This document shows, one piece after another, positions 32,639 through 43,595 of a stretch of 64,000 bases of DNA. This DNA comes from Rosellinia necatrix (Eukaryota > Ascomycota > Sordariomycetes > Xylariales > Xylariaceae), in NCBI GenBank assembly GCA_021209875.1, contig JAGYVD010000008.1, positions 1,425,501 to 1,489,500 on the forward strand. The letters are read 5' to 3'. A model generated the notes under the pieces. The model was given only the letters and a program-made list of their open reading frames with translations, was not told the origin of the DNA and did no database searches. The first letter of the stretch is position 1. Each line of letters begins with the position of its first letter. The position numbers and the translations under genes are program-made.

Positions 32639-35121
32639 ATGTCCACCGCTGGCGGCCAGCCTGTCGACGGAGTCGAAGCTGCCAAAGGCAATGCGCCTGC
32701 ACTCGACGAGAAGGCTCTGACTTCCGATAAGGAGGACATAATCACTCCCAAGGACGATGTAGGAGCTCTTGCGTCCGGGTCCGACACCGACGAGGCCCTC
32801 CGTGGGCCCAACGGTGAAGAGTACCCCTCAAAGAAGGATCTCGAGACTCTACGTCGTGTGAAGGGCCATATCAGCCCTATTATTTACACCATCGCTTTTA
32901 TCGAGCTCTGCGAACGTTTTGCGTACTATGGAACTACCGCCGTCTGTATGTTGCCCAGCGTCAATTCCCCCATAGCTCCACTCGGCCGTGTGTATGTGCT
33001 AAGCTCGCGCAGTTGTCAATTTCATTCAACAACCCCTCCCAGAAGGATCTACCACAGGCGCCGCCGGGACTTTTGGACAACCTGGCGCACTTGGCAAGGG
33101 TCAACAAGCTTCTACCGGTCTCGTCACATTCAACAGCTTTTGGGCTTACCTAATGCCCCTACTTGGTACATTATTCATCTTTAGACTCTTGAGGATACAT
33201 GGTTACTCGAATAATATTGACTGCTGGCATAGGCGGGTATCTCTCCGATACTTACTGGGGGAAATACAAGACCATTCATGTTGCTATCGTAGGTTAGTAC
33301 GCAACCGTCATTTCCCCGGTGGGCGTCCATCCTAAGGACACTCTCAACTTTACTCCCTACCTGAAGGGATTGCCTTTATATATATATCCTTCCAGAGTGT
33401 CGATTCTGACTGAGCTCTCTAGTTGCGACATTTGGACATCTTATTTTGATCGTCTCGGCTCTTCCTCCTGTGATCAAGAATCCTGATGCGGCTCTTGGAG
33501 TTTTTTCTCTCGGGCTTATTTTTTTCGGTATTGGCGTTGGCTTCTTTAAGGCCAATATCTCACCCATGATCGCAGAACAATATGAAGCGTCACACCCCCG
33601 AGCTGTTGTTGAGACATTGAAAAGCGGCGAGCGCGTGATCAAGGACCCAGTCCTGACGATTTCGGTCATTTATATGCGCTACTATTTCTTCATCAATGTC
33701 GGCAGTCTTGTGGGGCAAATCAGCATGGTGTAAGTCGCAGCGGGTGGAGTACTTTCGTCCCATCAATCCGATCGAAAAGAGAGATCAAGATATGTTAGAT
33801 CTTGAGAGACGTACAAACGGGACCAATCATAGATCTGTGCGTAGACTGACATTCGGGCTTTGCAGGTATGCCGAGAAATATGTCGGGTTCTATCTATCAT
33901 TCACCCTGCCCACCGCGCTGTTCTTCTTTTGCCCCGCGGTATTAATATTTTTCAAAAATAAGTACGTGCGTAGACCCCCAACAGGCTCTGTCATCGGAAA
34001 GTTCTTTAGCCTTCTCGGGTTAGGAATGAAGGGTCGTTGGAGCGCGAACCCCATCCGACTTTGGAAGAACATCCGAGAACCTGGCTTTTTTGAACGTGTC
34101 AAGCCAAGCAACATCCCTGAAGCCGATCGTCCAGCCTGGATGACCTTTGACGACAACTGGGTTGACGAGGTTCGACGAGGCATCAAAGCTTGCCAAGTCT
34201 TTTTCCTTTTCCCGATTTATTGGCTGCCATATAATCAGCTGAACAGCAATCTTACGTCGCAAGCTGCTACTATGGTGCTTGGTGGTGTACCAAATGACGT
34301 GTAAGTGTTGCTATTACTCAGAAGCCCAGTGCCCTAAGCAACTTTTATCAACCACTCCAACTTGGCGGCATGCACCAATGTTAATATAAAATCATAGGAT
34401 TAACAATTTGGACCCTATCGCATTATTGATATTTATTCCGATTTGCGACAAACTTTTGTATCCGTTTTTACGCCGGGTTGGCTATAATTTTACGCCGATC
34501 AAGAAAATTACAGCTGGCTTTGCTCTGGGGACGCTAGCGATGGTTGTCGGCGCCATCATTCAACATTATATCTATTGGGAGTCCCCGTGCCGGACCAGTT
34601 CAGGATACGGCCATGTTGCTGACTGCAAATCGGATCTTGGTTTTGCAAGTGGTGCAAACGTCGATGAGCGCCTATATAAGCCGCCCCTAACAGTATGGAT
34701 CCAAACCCCCGCCTATGTTCTCATCGCTTTCTCCGAAATTTTCGCCTCGATCACGGGCCTCGAATATGCATTCACAAAGGCACCGAAGAATATGCGGGGC
34801 TTTATTACCGGAATCTTTTGGTTTGCTCAAGCATTCTCAGCGGCTATCGCCCAGGCTTTTGTTCCGCTCTCGACCGATCCCCTCTTGGTCTGGCTTTATA
34901 CGACCGTCGCTATTATTGCCGCTATTGGTGGATTAGTCTTCCATTTCGTTTTCATGAAGCTCGACAAGGAGGAAGAGGCCCTCAATGCCTTGCCCGACAG
35001 TGTGTTCAGAGGCTCGAAGAATCAGAATGAGGATTTCGAGGCGATCAAGGAGGAGCAGGCTCAAGCTGATCAAATTAGGCATGCGCAGGGTTTGGATGAG
35101 AAGCTAGGAACTAATTCGTGA
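32639..35121 (+). CDS. Proton-dependent oligopeptide transporter (POT/PTR2 family)
   Basis: The model has six exons: 32639-32945, 33013-33165, 33233-33292, 33423-33729, 33866-34300 and 34398-35121 (661 aa). The N-terminal ~75 residues are acidic and hydrophilic. The first helix carries the PTR signature IAFIELCERFAYYG. LVTFNSFWAYLMPLLGGYLSD and TYWGKYKTI follow, spread over three exons. Then come the long third motif YYFFINVGSLVGQISMVYAEK and, after a loop, ACQVFFLFPIYWLPYNQLNS. The C-terminal half ends in SEIFASITGLEYAFTKAPKNM and a Gln/Glu-rich cytosolic tail. It imports di- and tripeptides with protons across the plasma membrane. The 60-nt third exon is easy to miss but its junctions are all canonical and it restores the TYWGK motif. 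Confidence 0.92.
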
Positions 35122-35480
35122 GTCGACATGTTGGAGAATCCGGACATGCTGCTATCAACGAGATGATTTACTATGGAGAGGAGAATACCACGCTTTATAT
35201 AAACACACCAATCTCTGGACATTGAAAAACTTTCTAACTGAATCGGCATTGGTGACCATATGTACTCCACCTTCTTGTGACTATCACTTGGACCCCCTCT
35301 CTGTCTGGCGATCCAGCAGCCAAGTCCCGCCTACCCCTTCCCCCCTATCGTTAAGACTCTAGCTCAGTGGCAGTGGCAAAGGATCGTAAATCAAGTTTTC
35401 ATTCCACTGAACAAATTAATCTAATTTGAACCCCGATCTCTGGTGAACCGCGCCACACCTCCCCTCCCCTTCCCTCCCCT
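35122..35480. other. Intergenic region between convergent genes
   Basis: The 3' flanks of the peptide transporter and of the low-complexity gene. Contains C-rich runs near 35335 and 35460. Nothing else seen. Confidence 0.5.
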
Positions 35481-36044
35481 TTAGGGTTCCCGCAGCCACT
35501 CCGGGAGAGGGGTCGTCTCCCTAGAGGCAGACCGGCTGCCCCCGTCATGTCCGCCGAGACGGGCCGCCCGGCGCTCCCAGATACCGGCCCCCGGCCGCAG
35601 CCGATCCTCCGCGCTCGCTGTCCCTGTTACTGTTACCGTCGTCTCTGCTGCTGCTGCTGCTGCTGGACTCTGCCCTTCTCTGCGCCTCTCGTCGTCGTCG
35701 TCGTCGTCGTCGTCGCGCACGGTCTCCGGGCCCCCTCCTTGCCTCGCGTCCGCGACCCGCGGATTGTCCGCGCTAGATGCCGCATGCCGCGGGGCGAAAT
35801 ACTGCCCCGGCTGCGCGTGCGTCTGCGCGCGCGAGTCCGCTGCGCCGCTGCCGCTGCCGCTGCCGCCGCCTCGGGAAGTATCTGGGCGCTGGTGCTGGTT
35901 CTGGGGTTGGATTGCGCTCTGCGGTCGTTGTTGTTGTTGTTGTTGCTGTCCTGTCGTCTGGCGGGGCCTGGGGTGAAGTCCCCACGACGACAGCCATGCG
36001 TGGCCGCTGTCGGTGCCGCGTGGCGGGGTGGGTTGCTTGCTCAT
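35481..36044 (-). CDS. Low-complexity protein encoded by trinucleotide repeats, function unknown
   Basis: A single frame of 187 aa begins at a true ATG (36044). The N-terminal segment TDSGHAWLSSWGLHPRPRQ looks like real, possibly conserved, protein. It is followed by poly-Gln, Gly/Ser, a run of eight Asp, and poly-Ala. It ends in TPLPEWLREP. A TATAAA element at 36223-36230 sits about 180 bp upstream of the ATG and supports a promoter on this strand. The homopolymers come from GTC, GCT and GTT-type microsatellites in the plus strand (35690-35715, 35646-35665, 35929-35949). No domain recognised; it could be a disordered nuclear or regulatory protein. Confidence 0.5.
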   Translation of the reverse strand: MSKQPTPPRGTDSGHAWLSSWGLHPRPRQTTGQQQQQQQRPQSAIQPQNQHQRPDTSRGGGSGSGSGAADSRAQTHAQPGQYFAPRHAASSADNPRVADARQGGGPETVRDDDDDDDDERRREGQSPAAAAAAETTVTVTGTASAEDRLRPGAGIWERRAARLGGHDGGSRSASRETTPLPEWLREP

Positions 36045-38307
36045 GGTTTTTCTGATGGGGTTGTTGTTGTTGTGCTTTCGGTTTAAGTTGGTAGGTGAGA
36101 TGGGATTTTCTTGGGAAGCGTTGACATGGGATTGTCAGGGCTGCCTCTTAGCTAAATAATGAGATGGGCTTTGAAAGACGAGTGGGGAGTTGTCTTTCAT
36201 GACTTGGGCATTGTTTTGGGTGTTTATAAAGGAATTGCCTGGCTGTGGTGTGCGGTGAACACCGTTTGAAAGGGCGCGGGTAGACGGCGGTGGGGTTGGT
36301 GAATGGGGAGTTTCAACTTCCAGCACAGTTACTTGTTTCTCTGGGATATAGAGGTATTTATCAGCATCGTTACACTTGAGGAATGTGCAAGTTATCCCGT
36401 GTAGATTCGCGCTAGTTAGACTAGGCCCTGACTTGAATATCAACATTGCTCGGCCGTAGAATAAGATGATTTACAAGTGTATGAGTCGTTTCAAATCCTC
36501 CTTAATGCCGACGCCATATTGAGATATCAGCACAAACACCGACCTTCGGGTAGCGAGATTGCGTGGAGTAAGAGAGTTTGTCTTCCCCTTTAGCTGGTAC
36601 CTTACCCACAAATTTGGGAACAGAAGCGGTGTTTTTACAGCACCATCGTCCGAGTTTCAGAGAAGCCAATACAAAGCAGCGCTAAGCGCGGGAAATGAAG
36701 AACTATAGGGGCCAAAAAGGCGTCCGGGTGTTGTCAATGAAATAATTCATGTCGCTACCACCTATCAATGCTCCCGGAACGTTTATTTTTAGCTTGGCTA
36801 ATTGTGTTAAGAGTTAGTAGCGTGATGGGAAGTTATGTTTCACCCGGTACCCCGTGACAAGTCAAGGTCACGGGCGAAGTTTTAAAGTGAATTGTCCTAC
36901 ATAAAAGACGGCAATGTAATAGGTCGTGAACTAGACCATAACACGGGTCGGGGACCTGGAGCTTTCTTCATGTTTCCACTCTTCCCATTGCTACCATTCT
37001 GTTAAATCAGTTCTTTTATTCACTATCCTAGCTATTTAGCGTTCTTCGGGGCCAGACTCTTCTCGTCTACATTCACATCGCTTACATCGACTAGCTTGAG
37101 AATGATAACATGATGGGCCCCCGAAAATAGGGGAAACAATGCGTAGTGCGAGCATGTGAGCTGTCTGTCAACTCATTCTTGGCATAAGATTCTGTCATCC
37201 GTGAAGAAAGAAAGTGAAGCATCGCCGTTGCTTTTAAAAACCTGCACATCCGTGCTATTAAACCCTACGGCCATCATTCTACCTCAAACAAGTATCCACC
37301 CTAAGATAACCAACCATCCCAAAGCTGCCATGAACACTGCAGGAGCAATAGGAGTTTCAATCGCCAATTTCTAAAAATAGCTGAAGGCGAGTAGGTACTA
37401 GTGCAAGTCCATTTTACCTCTCATCAGACCGAGACCCAACTCCAATATTCCAGTCTCACTCATGGGTCTCTCGGCAACTCAAATACCATTTCAAGTCGAA
37501 AAAAGGGAAAGAATCTATTGTAGACTAGCCGTTCCGAAAAGAACGACGCCTAAAAAACAGCGGATAGTCGGGGTGCATAATCCGCTTAAAAGGGGTCATG
37601 GCCAAGGCTGGGGTGCGATATTCCTGATCCGAAAACTCTGTGAGCACATTTATTTGCAAATGTATGAAATAGACAAGGGCTCCAACGTTCCAAGGCCGTC
37701 GCTCTTGCGTTTACGAGTTCGTCCCCCTTCATTACTGGCTTGGGGAGGATAAAAAGCCCAACGCTGTAGCAGGAGAGAAGTAATACCGAGTTACATCATA
37801 GATAGTGTTTCTTATCCTAAGAATCATTTTTAAAGCCGGAGATGGAGACTTATCGAGGTTACCTTAAGGATAGTACCAAGACAATACTTGGCTCCGGAAA
37901 GAGACAGGTCACCACAACATGCATCACCTAGAGATAAGCTATAATATATGCCCCGAATTAAATTCCACCCATGAACAAAAGAACTGTCGTTAGCGAGAGA
38001 GAAGCAGTAGTCCGTGTCCTATCGTAATAAGAGGGCATTATAACTTCAACGTTGGGTCACACCATAAAGCGTAGAGCCCCAAATGCCGCGCTGATGACAT
38101 ACCTGTTTGCTCGTCATGGTTCGTGCTGTCAAGTTATTGGCCGGTCTGTATAAATAACCGTCTCAAAACCCAGCATATTTGCACAACGGCCAACAGAGGT
38201 TCTCAGCTGCCTCACGTCCAAGAACCCCCATAAGATCGTATTCCCCCCACTCCCCCAAACGCCGCGATGAGCCTCAGCCGAACCACACATTACTCAAGGG
38301 CTCCCTC
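36045..38307. other. Intergenic region
   Basis: The promoter side of the 35481-36044 gene followed by about 1.8 kb with only short random frames. The ORF at 36135-36446 (minus) overlaps the TATA element and is read as leader or promoter DNA. No RNA gene or repeat was recognised. Confidence 0.45.
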
Positions 38308-38653
38308 CTACCCTCGCTTCTTAGTTCGTACCGACTGCTGTTTGCTCTTTGCTCGCGAGACCTTAACGCTGCGCAGGCGATTCTTGCGCCGCAAACTTCC
38401 ACCCGGGGGCGAATCGCTCACGGGCGAAACAGCACCAGGATCAGCAGCGCCCGGCCCGCAGCATCTCGGCGGGTTTTTGTACTGGCAGCAGCCACTTCCC
38501 TTCCCGCATGTCCCATCCGGCTTCTCGTCACAACCGCTGAACGAAAAGGTTACCTGACGCGCTCCCTCCCCGGAAGGGGAGGGGGGCGTGTTCACTTACC
38601 AGCGGTGATACAGGGGAGTTATTGGACTTACGCAGTCCTCGTTGCGGGGTATC
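38308..38653 (-). CDS. Candidate small cysteine-rich protein, 5' end unresolved
   Basis: Two minus-strand exons can be joined: 38653-38632 and 38553-38308, with intron 38554-38631 (GTAAGT..GTCAG). An upstream intron ends at 38654 with a textbook ACTAAC branch site and a poly-T tract. The joined frame gives C-x7-C-x7-C-x5-CC-x7-CC in about 40 residues (NEDCVTF, SGCDEKPDGTCGKGSGCCQ, PPRCCG). A Pro/Ser linker and a very basic tail (KSKQQSVRTKKRG) follow. The Cys spacing resembles small secreted or extracellular fungal proteins, but the first exon, any signal peptide and a start codon were not found. The opposite-strand ORF 38179-38727 has no domain and is treated as shadow. Confidence 0.4.
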
Positions 38654-38877
38654 CTTTTTGTCGCGGAAAAAAAAAAAAATTTGTTAGTAGGGCGAGCAGT
38701 GCGGGACGGATAGAGGCTCGGAAATAGAATATCATACATGGGGACGTGCTCGGCTGTCGTGTCGATATACAGTGGCTTACCCGGGCCACCACGCCGACTT
38801 GAACGGACGGAAGAGAATTGCCTATACAATAGTATCAGCTTCTCGCGACTTTTTCTTCTTCTTTTTTTCTTTTAAGA
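38654..38877. other. Possible intron and upstream exon of the Cys-rich candidate
   Basis: The interval 38654-38780 reads as a minus-strand intron (donor GTAAGCC at 38780, acceptor at 38654). The frame upstream of the donor has a stop and no ATG, so the true first exon is not located. Confidence 0.3.
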
Positions 38878-39490
38878 TCAAAGTGTTGCTACAAACCCTG
38901 CCGCGGTTCCCAAAGTGGTTTGGGTATATTGATATTGCCCGTTCGTCCCACTGTTATAACTCGGTGGCGTGTTATAGTTCGCGTTAAGGTAGGTTTGGGA
39001 CGTGGGTAGTATGCCTATTTCTGAAGGGTGACTCCCACGAGGCTCGTATGGGAGATGGCGAGAACTAGCTTGACGTGGCTCAGGGTGATGGTGGGTTTGT
39101 TGTCCTTGATGATTAGAACGAGATTGTTGTGCTCGAATATAAACTGGTCGTTGTCTTGGATGATGGAGATCGGCCGGTTGTTGTCTTCGATGATGGGGAT
39201 CAGCACGGTGTCGTTGATGATTAGTATAAACCTGTTGTTGTCCTTGATGATAAGTATGATATCGCTGCACCCCATAACCCTGACCATATCGTTGTTGTTG
39301 TTGTTGATGATAAGTATGATATCGTTGCACCCGGTAATCCTGATCATGTTGTTGTTGATGATAACGACGATGCTGTTGTTGATAATAAGAAACATCCTTC
39401 AGTGGATAATGAGAACTGCCCCCGTAGTTCTCCACTTCGTGGTACCCCTCGTTCGGACCTTGATATACCGCAGCCCATCGTTGCAGTATA
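38878..39490 (-). CDS. Gln/His/Tyr-rich low-complexity protein, 5' exon unresolved
   Basis: On the minus strand a frame runs from a possible splice acceptor (TAATAG, exon from 39490) to a stop at 38878. It begins with ILQRWAAVYQGPNEGYHEVE, which looks like folded or conserved protein. It continues as a Gln-, His- and Tyr-rich region with the unit VQRYHTYHQ repeated, then ends in GTNGQYQYTQTTLGTAAGF. The frame has no ATG at its start (the first candidate is GTG), so an upstream exon is required. The composition is prion-like. Two imperfect copies of a ~60-bp unit (about 39240-39360) underlie the protein repeat. Confidence 0.4.
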
Positions 39491-40357
39491 CTATTATTAC
39501 GACCTCATAGGAATAAAATAATAATAATCAAGTTGGGATTGCGACAGACCTGCTGCCGGGTAATGTGGCCGTGAGGTAGGCAGCTGAACGAATGATTGTA
39601 GCTTTGTGCTCACGGTTTAGAAGAAATACAGAAGCTGGGTAGGCTGTATAGTGTCTGTTATACTATATATTTGGAAACTGAGGTTGTACCGTTCCTTTCG
39701 TTCCTCGTGCGACTCACCCTGCTTTTTTTTTTTTTTTACACGCCGCGTCGATAATGCACATCGAGGCGAGTCAGTCCAACCAAGGTGAGCGCTCATGATA
39801 CAAGTAACACAATACACACATAGAACACCACTACGCCATCGGTTCAGGAACGTGTTAGATAACCTAACTAGGGAATCATACCCCATGCTCTCAAGGCTCC
39901 CGTGATCCACATTCGCGTTACCAGAGTGGTGGACACAAGAACTACTGGTCCTTAGGCGACTACAGCGCCTTAGTCTGTACCCCAGTATACGCTCAAAAGG
40001 CATCCCTTGCAGCTACCCACACGGGGTGAAAGGATCTACTGACGAACCAGAACTGCCTTGCGTCAGTTTTAGCTGCTAGCCTGTCATGTTTCACAGGATT
40101 TGCAACGGCCAATCGAATGCATGGGTGTTCGTATTTTTCGGGCTACATGACATGCGACAAAATGGATTGGGCGGATTTCGCTTCCGCCGCCTCAAAGTGC
40201 TATCTGCGGCTCTTTTAAGATAGGATGGTTCCCAATCGTATTAATTGTTATCATCATCACAGCAGGGCCAATCTTGTTTTGTAGCCGGGGGAAGCCCGCC
40301 TCTCCTACGATCCTTAAAATATAGTTCTATTCTCACGGCTAGCGTTGTGCTAGATGC
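39491..40357. other. Intergenic region
   Basis: Contains a T15 run at 39723-39737 and possible upstream exons of the Gln-rich ORF that I could not assign. The frame 39617-40003 (minus) does not look coding. Confidence 0.4.
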
Positions 40358-42085
40358 TTAAGACTGGTTCCCTTTCTTGAGTTGGTGCTCCAGGAGCCAT
40401 GTCAGCGGGCCCACGGGCACATCTTCACGATCCATAATGACCTCGACCATCTTGAATCCCTCTACATCATTCAGGGCATCGTTGTTTAGGAGGTCCTGTA
40501 GCTCTCCTAACGTTGCGGCCTTGGCGGTGAAAGTGTCTTCCTTGCCGCCAAAGAAGCCAGGTGCTTGCAGATATCTCCAGGACGCCACATCATTGTATCC
40601 TTGCTTCAGCCCATGAATGACTCTCTCAATAGTATAGCCGTCGTTGTTGATCAAGATGACCGTGACATTGAGGTTATGGCGAATGATAGTTCCCAATTCT
40701 TGCACAGTCATCTGGAAACTGCCATCGCCAATGAACAGGATCGTGCGTGCGGCCTGGATCCCGTGGTACTGGGAAGACGCTATTAATTCCCGTTGCGCTA
40801 GGGCAGCGCCCTGGGCCGCCCCTAGCATGTATCCGATAGAGAGCCAGGTGGCGGGCAAGAATGTGCGGACATGCTTTGGAAGGGAGAAATCCCGGCACCC
40901 GTGGCCAGCGCTACCTGTTTCACCTAGAATGATGTCACCCGATCGTACTACCTTTGAAACTGTGGGCCAGAACGAGGCCTGCGTGATAGGGTGATCCTTT
41001 TGTGCTTCGGAATAACCATTAGAGCGGACCCGGGCCAACTCTACAGGGGGTGTATTGGCCGTCATCTTGGAGGGGTCAAGCTTTTCCAGTATTTGAGCAA
41101 CGGCAAATCGAGCGGGGAGATCTCGGAAAATCTTATCCCCGATGATGATCTCGTTATGGCTGATCGAGATGGTGGTCTCGGCATTGGGTATGCTTGTTTT
41201 GGCGTAGCTGTTGGTTGTGCTAAAATGGGGCCCAAAACACAGAACCAAGTCGGACTCTTGGAAGAATTTGTGGGTGACGGGCGTATCGAAACGACCGCGA
41301 TAGACGCCATGAACGTTCGGCGCCGTTTCGTCGAGCAGCCCCCAGCCAAAGGCGGTTGACCAACTGGGCCATTTCGTAGTTTCAACGAAACGTTGGACTA
41401 GATCCACAATGCCGAACGCTCTGGTTTCCCCATCGACCAAGACCGTCGGCTGTTTAGCCCCGTGAATCCTCTGTACAATGGTGTCTATTACTCCATTGCT
41501 TGAGGCTGTGGGCTCTGTGGGGGGGGGACGGATCTCCGACTGGAGCCGTCCCGCGTCGACGGGGGCCGAGACCATATCCACGGGGACCTGGATGTATACC
41601 GGTCGGCTATGGAGCAGGCACTGGGTCAACGCGTGGTCTATCAGCGCCGGGCCCGTGCGGGGATCCCTGAGGTCGACCTGGGCCACGGTAACATGGGCGG
41701 CCATCTGTGCGAAACGGCCGAACTCGCCGTCATTGAAGGTGTGGTGGACCAGCACCCGGCCGTCTTGTGTGGGGCGGTCCGGGGTGCCCACGATATGCAC
41801 CACAGGCGCGCGCTCGGCGTAGGCGCCGGCTATGGCGTTGATGGCCGACAGCTCGCCGACGCCGAAGGTGGTGATCAGGGCGCCGACCCCCTTGATGCGG
41901 GCGTACCCATCGGCGGCGTAGCCGGCATTCAGCTCATTCGCGTTGCCGACCCACAGCAGCCCGGACGGCTCGACGTAGTCCAACAGCGTCAGGTTGAAGT
42001 CGCCGGGCACGCCGTGGACGGCGCCGATGCCGAGCTGCTTGAGCCGCGCGAACAGATACTCGGCAAGCTTGATGGTGTCCGGCAT
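40358..42085 (-). CDS. Pyruvate decarboxylase (thiamine-diphosphate-dependent)
   Basis: A single uninterrupted frame of 575 aa. The start chosen is the ATG at 42085, giving MPDTIKLAEYLFARLKQLGI; the frame extends upstream only to a TTG. All key PDC features are visible: the catalytic glutamate in GNANELNAGYAADGYAR, the twin histidines in VLVHHTFNDG, GTPDRPTQ in the PYR domain, and SAGHGCRDFSLP. The TPP/Mg site GDGSFQMTVQELG..NNDGYTIE is also present. The enzyme converts pyruvate to acetaldehyde and CO2 in the cytosol, the first step of ethanol formation and of the pyruvate bypass to acetyl-CoA. It is intronless, unusual beside neighbours with two to seven introns. This could be a paralogue rather than the main housekeeping gene. 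Confidence 0.93.
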   Translation of the reverse strand: MPDTIKLAEYLFARLKQLGIGAVHGVPGDFNLTLLDYVEPSGLLWVGNANELNAGYAADGYARIKGVGALITTFGVGELSAINAIAGAYAERAPVVHIVGTPDRPTQDGRVLVHHTFNDGEFGRFAQMAAHVTVAQVDLRDPRTGPALIDHALTQCLLHSRPVYIQVPVDMVSAPVDAGRLQSEIRPPPTEPTASSNGVIDTIVQRIHGAKQPTVLVDGETRAFGIVDLVQRFVETTKWPSWSTAFGWGLLDETAPNVHGVYRGRFDTPVTHKFFQESDLVLCFGPHFSTTNSYAKTSIPNAETTISISHNEIIIGDKIFRDLPARFAVAQILEKLDPSKMTANTPPVELARVRSNGYSEAQKDHPITQASFWPTVSKVVRSGDIILGETGSAGHGCRDFSLPKHVRTFLPATWLSIGYMLGAAQGAALAQRELIASSQYHGIQAARTILFIGDGSFQMTVQELGTIIRHNLNVTVILINNDGYTIERVIHGLKQGYNDVASWRYLQAPGFFGGKEDTFTAKAATLGELQDLLNNDALNDVEGFKMVEVIMDREDVPVGPLTWLLEHQLKKGNQS

Positions 42086-42190
42086 TGTGGCTAGCTCGGT
42101 TCGGGGGCAGTCGACTGTGCTGAGGAGGCCGGGTGCAGATGAATGGCACGATATGGGGTGCGGTGGAAGACGGAGATGGATATGTCGGTG

Positions 42191-42383
42191 GTCAGGTTCA
42201 ATGGTCAGGTTCAATGGTTGGGTTCAATGGTTAGCCAGGTTCGATGGCCGGGTTCAATGGCTAGGTTGGTGCAAAGGAGACCCTCGGCCGTAAATAGGCC
42301 GTAAATAGGCCGTAGAGAGTAAGCAGGGCGTCGAGGGGGACAGACGTGCAGACAGACGTGCAGACAGACATGCAGACAGACGA
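42191..42383. repeat. Three successive minisatellites upstream of pyruvate decarboxylase
   Basis: From 42191 a 13-bp unit (GTCAGGTTCAATG and variants) is repeated about five times. From about 42288 CGTAAATAGGC-type units occur two to three times. From about 42340 a 12-bp unit (GACAGACGTGCA) is repeated three to four times. They lie 106-298 bp before the ATG, in the expected promoter or 5' leader. Confidence 0.85.
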
Positions 42384-43595
42384 GGCAACTACAGCCGGGT
42401 CTTGGTTAGGTTAGTTGGTTAGGTCGGTCGGTATGTTCGGACTTATACCGACATCTGCCTCGTCTAGCCGTCATGCTCCGCCGGAATTAGCCTCAATATG
42501 CCGAACGAAGGACTCCGTGCCCCACTAGCGCCCCCCCCCCACCACCTTCCAGCCTTGACTCATCCTAGAGGATCTTGGTACCACTTTCAGTTGTCCGCTT
42601 GACCTGCCCGCAGTGCCTACCATCTGTCCGGTCTAATCTCCTATTACACTCCGGTGCAGGAGAACCCCACACTAAGGTAGGTACGGTACCCTGAGGCACG
42701 TGGGGAACCCGGCCAGATGCGGGGCGCCTCATTCATAAAAACTAACCGAATATAGGCTAACTAGCTATCCTCCTCTTTCATGCGATTCCTAACATAAGTA
42801 CATATAGTTATAACTGCCTAGGTGCCGACACTATCCAAGTATACCTAGGTATGTAGTTATATGTATATATAGGCCCACGAACCCTCACTATACTTGGGTA
42901 GAGATATGTAGATAATATCGTGCACTGAAATATCCCCAAGTCAACAATCAGTTCGACGCTTGCATTTCATTACCGATTATGCGTTACAGCTAATATACCC
43001 AGCCGGGAATCATCATTACCTACTGCCGTCGTCGAAATGTGGTTGGGCGGTTGGACTGATAGGTACATGTTATCCCATCCCCTTACTGCATACTTATATA
43101 ACCTTGGTGTATCTAGATCCACTATTGTAGAGATCATTGTCCAATCGGCTACCCCTTTCTTTCTGTTCGCTAATCTACAAGTCTGTACCAAGCAGTACCC
43201 AGTGTGAGCAGTAGCGTATGCATGTATGCATGTATGCATGTATGGGGGGGGAGGAGAGGATAACAGTGGTTCAGCACTTGGCGGATCTACTTCATAGGCT
43301 AAGAATTGATCATGGCGCTATGCCAGACAGAACGCAAAATAATGCCATCGTAATTTACGCGCTGGTTATGGGAATGAGAGGAATAGGAGGTATCCCACGA
43401 CTGATCCCGGAATTCAACTGGAAAGCGGCTGTTTGCAGACACACACATAGAGATAGAGCGGATATAGGGAATGTCCGGCATATTGTCACCGATCGCAGAA
43501 AACGATCACCTATTGCTTCCTTTTAGTAGCCCCACTTCTCCCACTAGCCTTGCCCTCCGAGACGCAAAATCCGGCCACCATCGTGGCGTGAACGT
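42384..43595. other. Intergenic region
   Basis: Upstream DNA of the pyruvate decarboxylase, with a C10 run near 42530, AT-rich TAGGTA-like stretches at 42780-42870 and an octamer repeat GTATGCAT at 43215-43242. Frames such as 43218-43526 are not coding-like. Confidence 0.45.

Noticed and set aside
36135..36446. 103-aa minus-strand ORF upstream of the triplet-repeat gene
   Set aside because: It contains the TATAAA element on the same strand at about the expected distance from the next ATG and shows no conserved block; read as promoter or leader.
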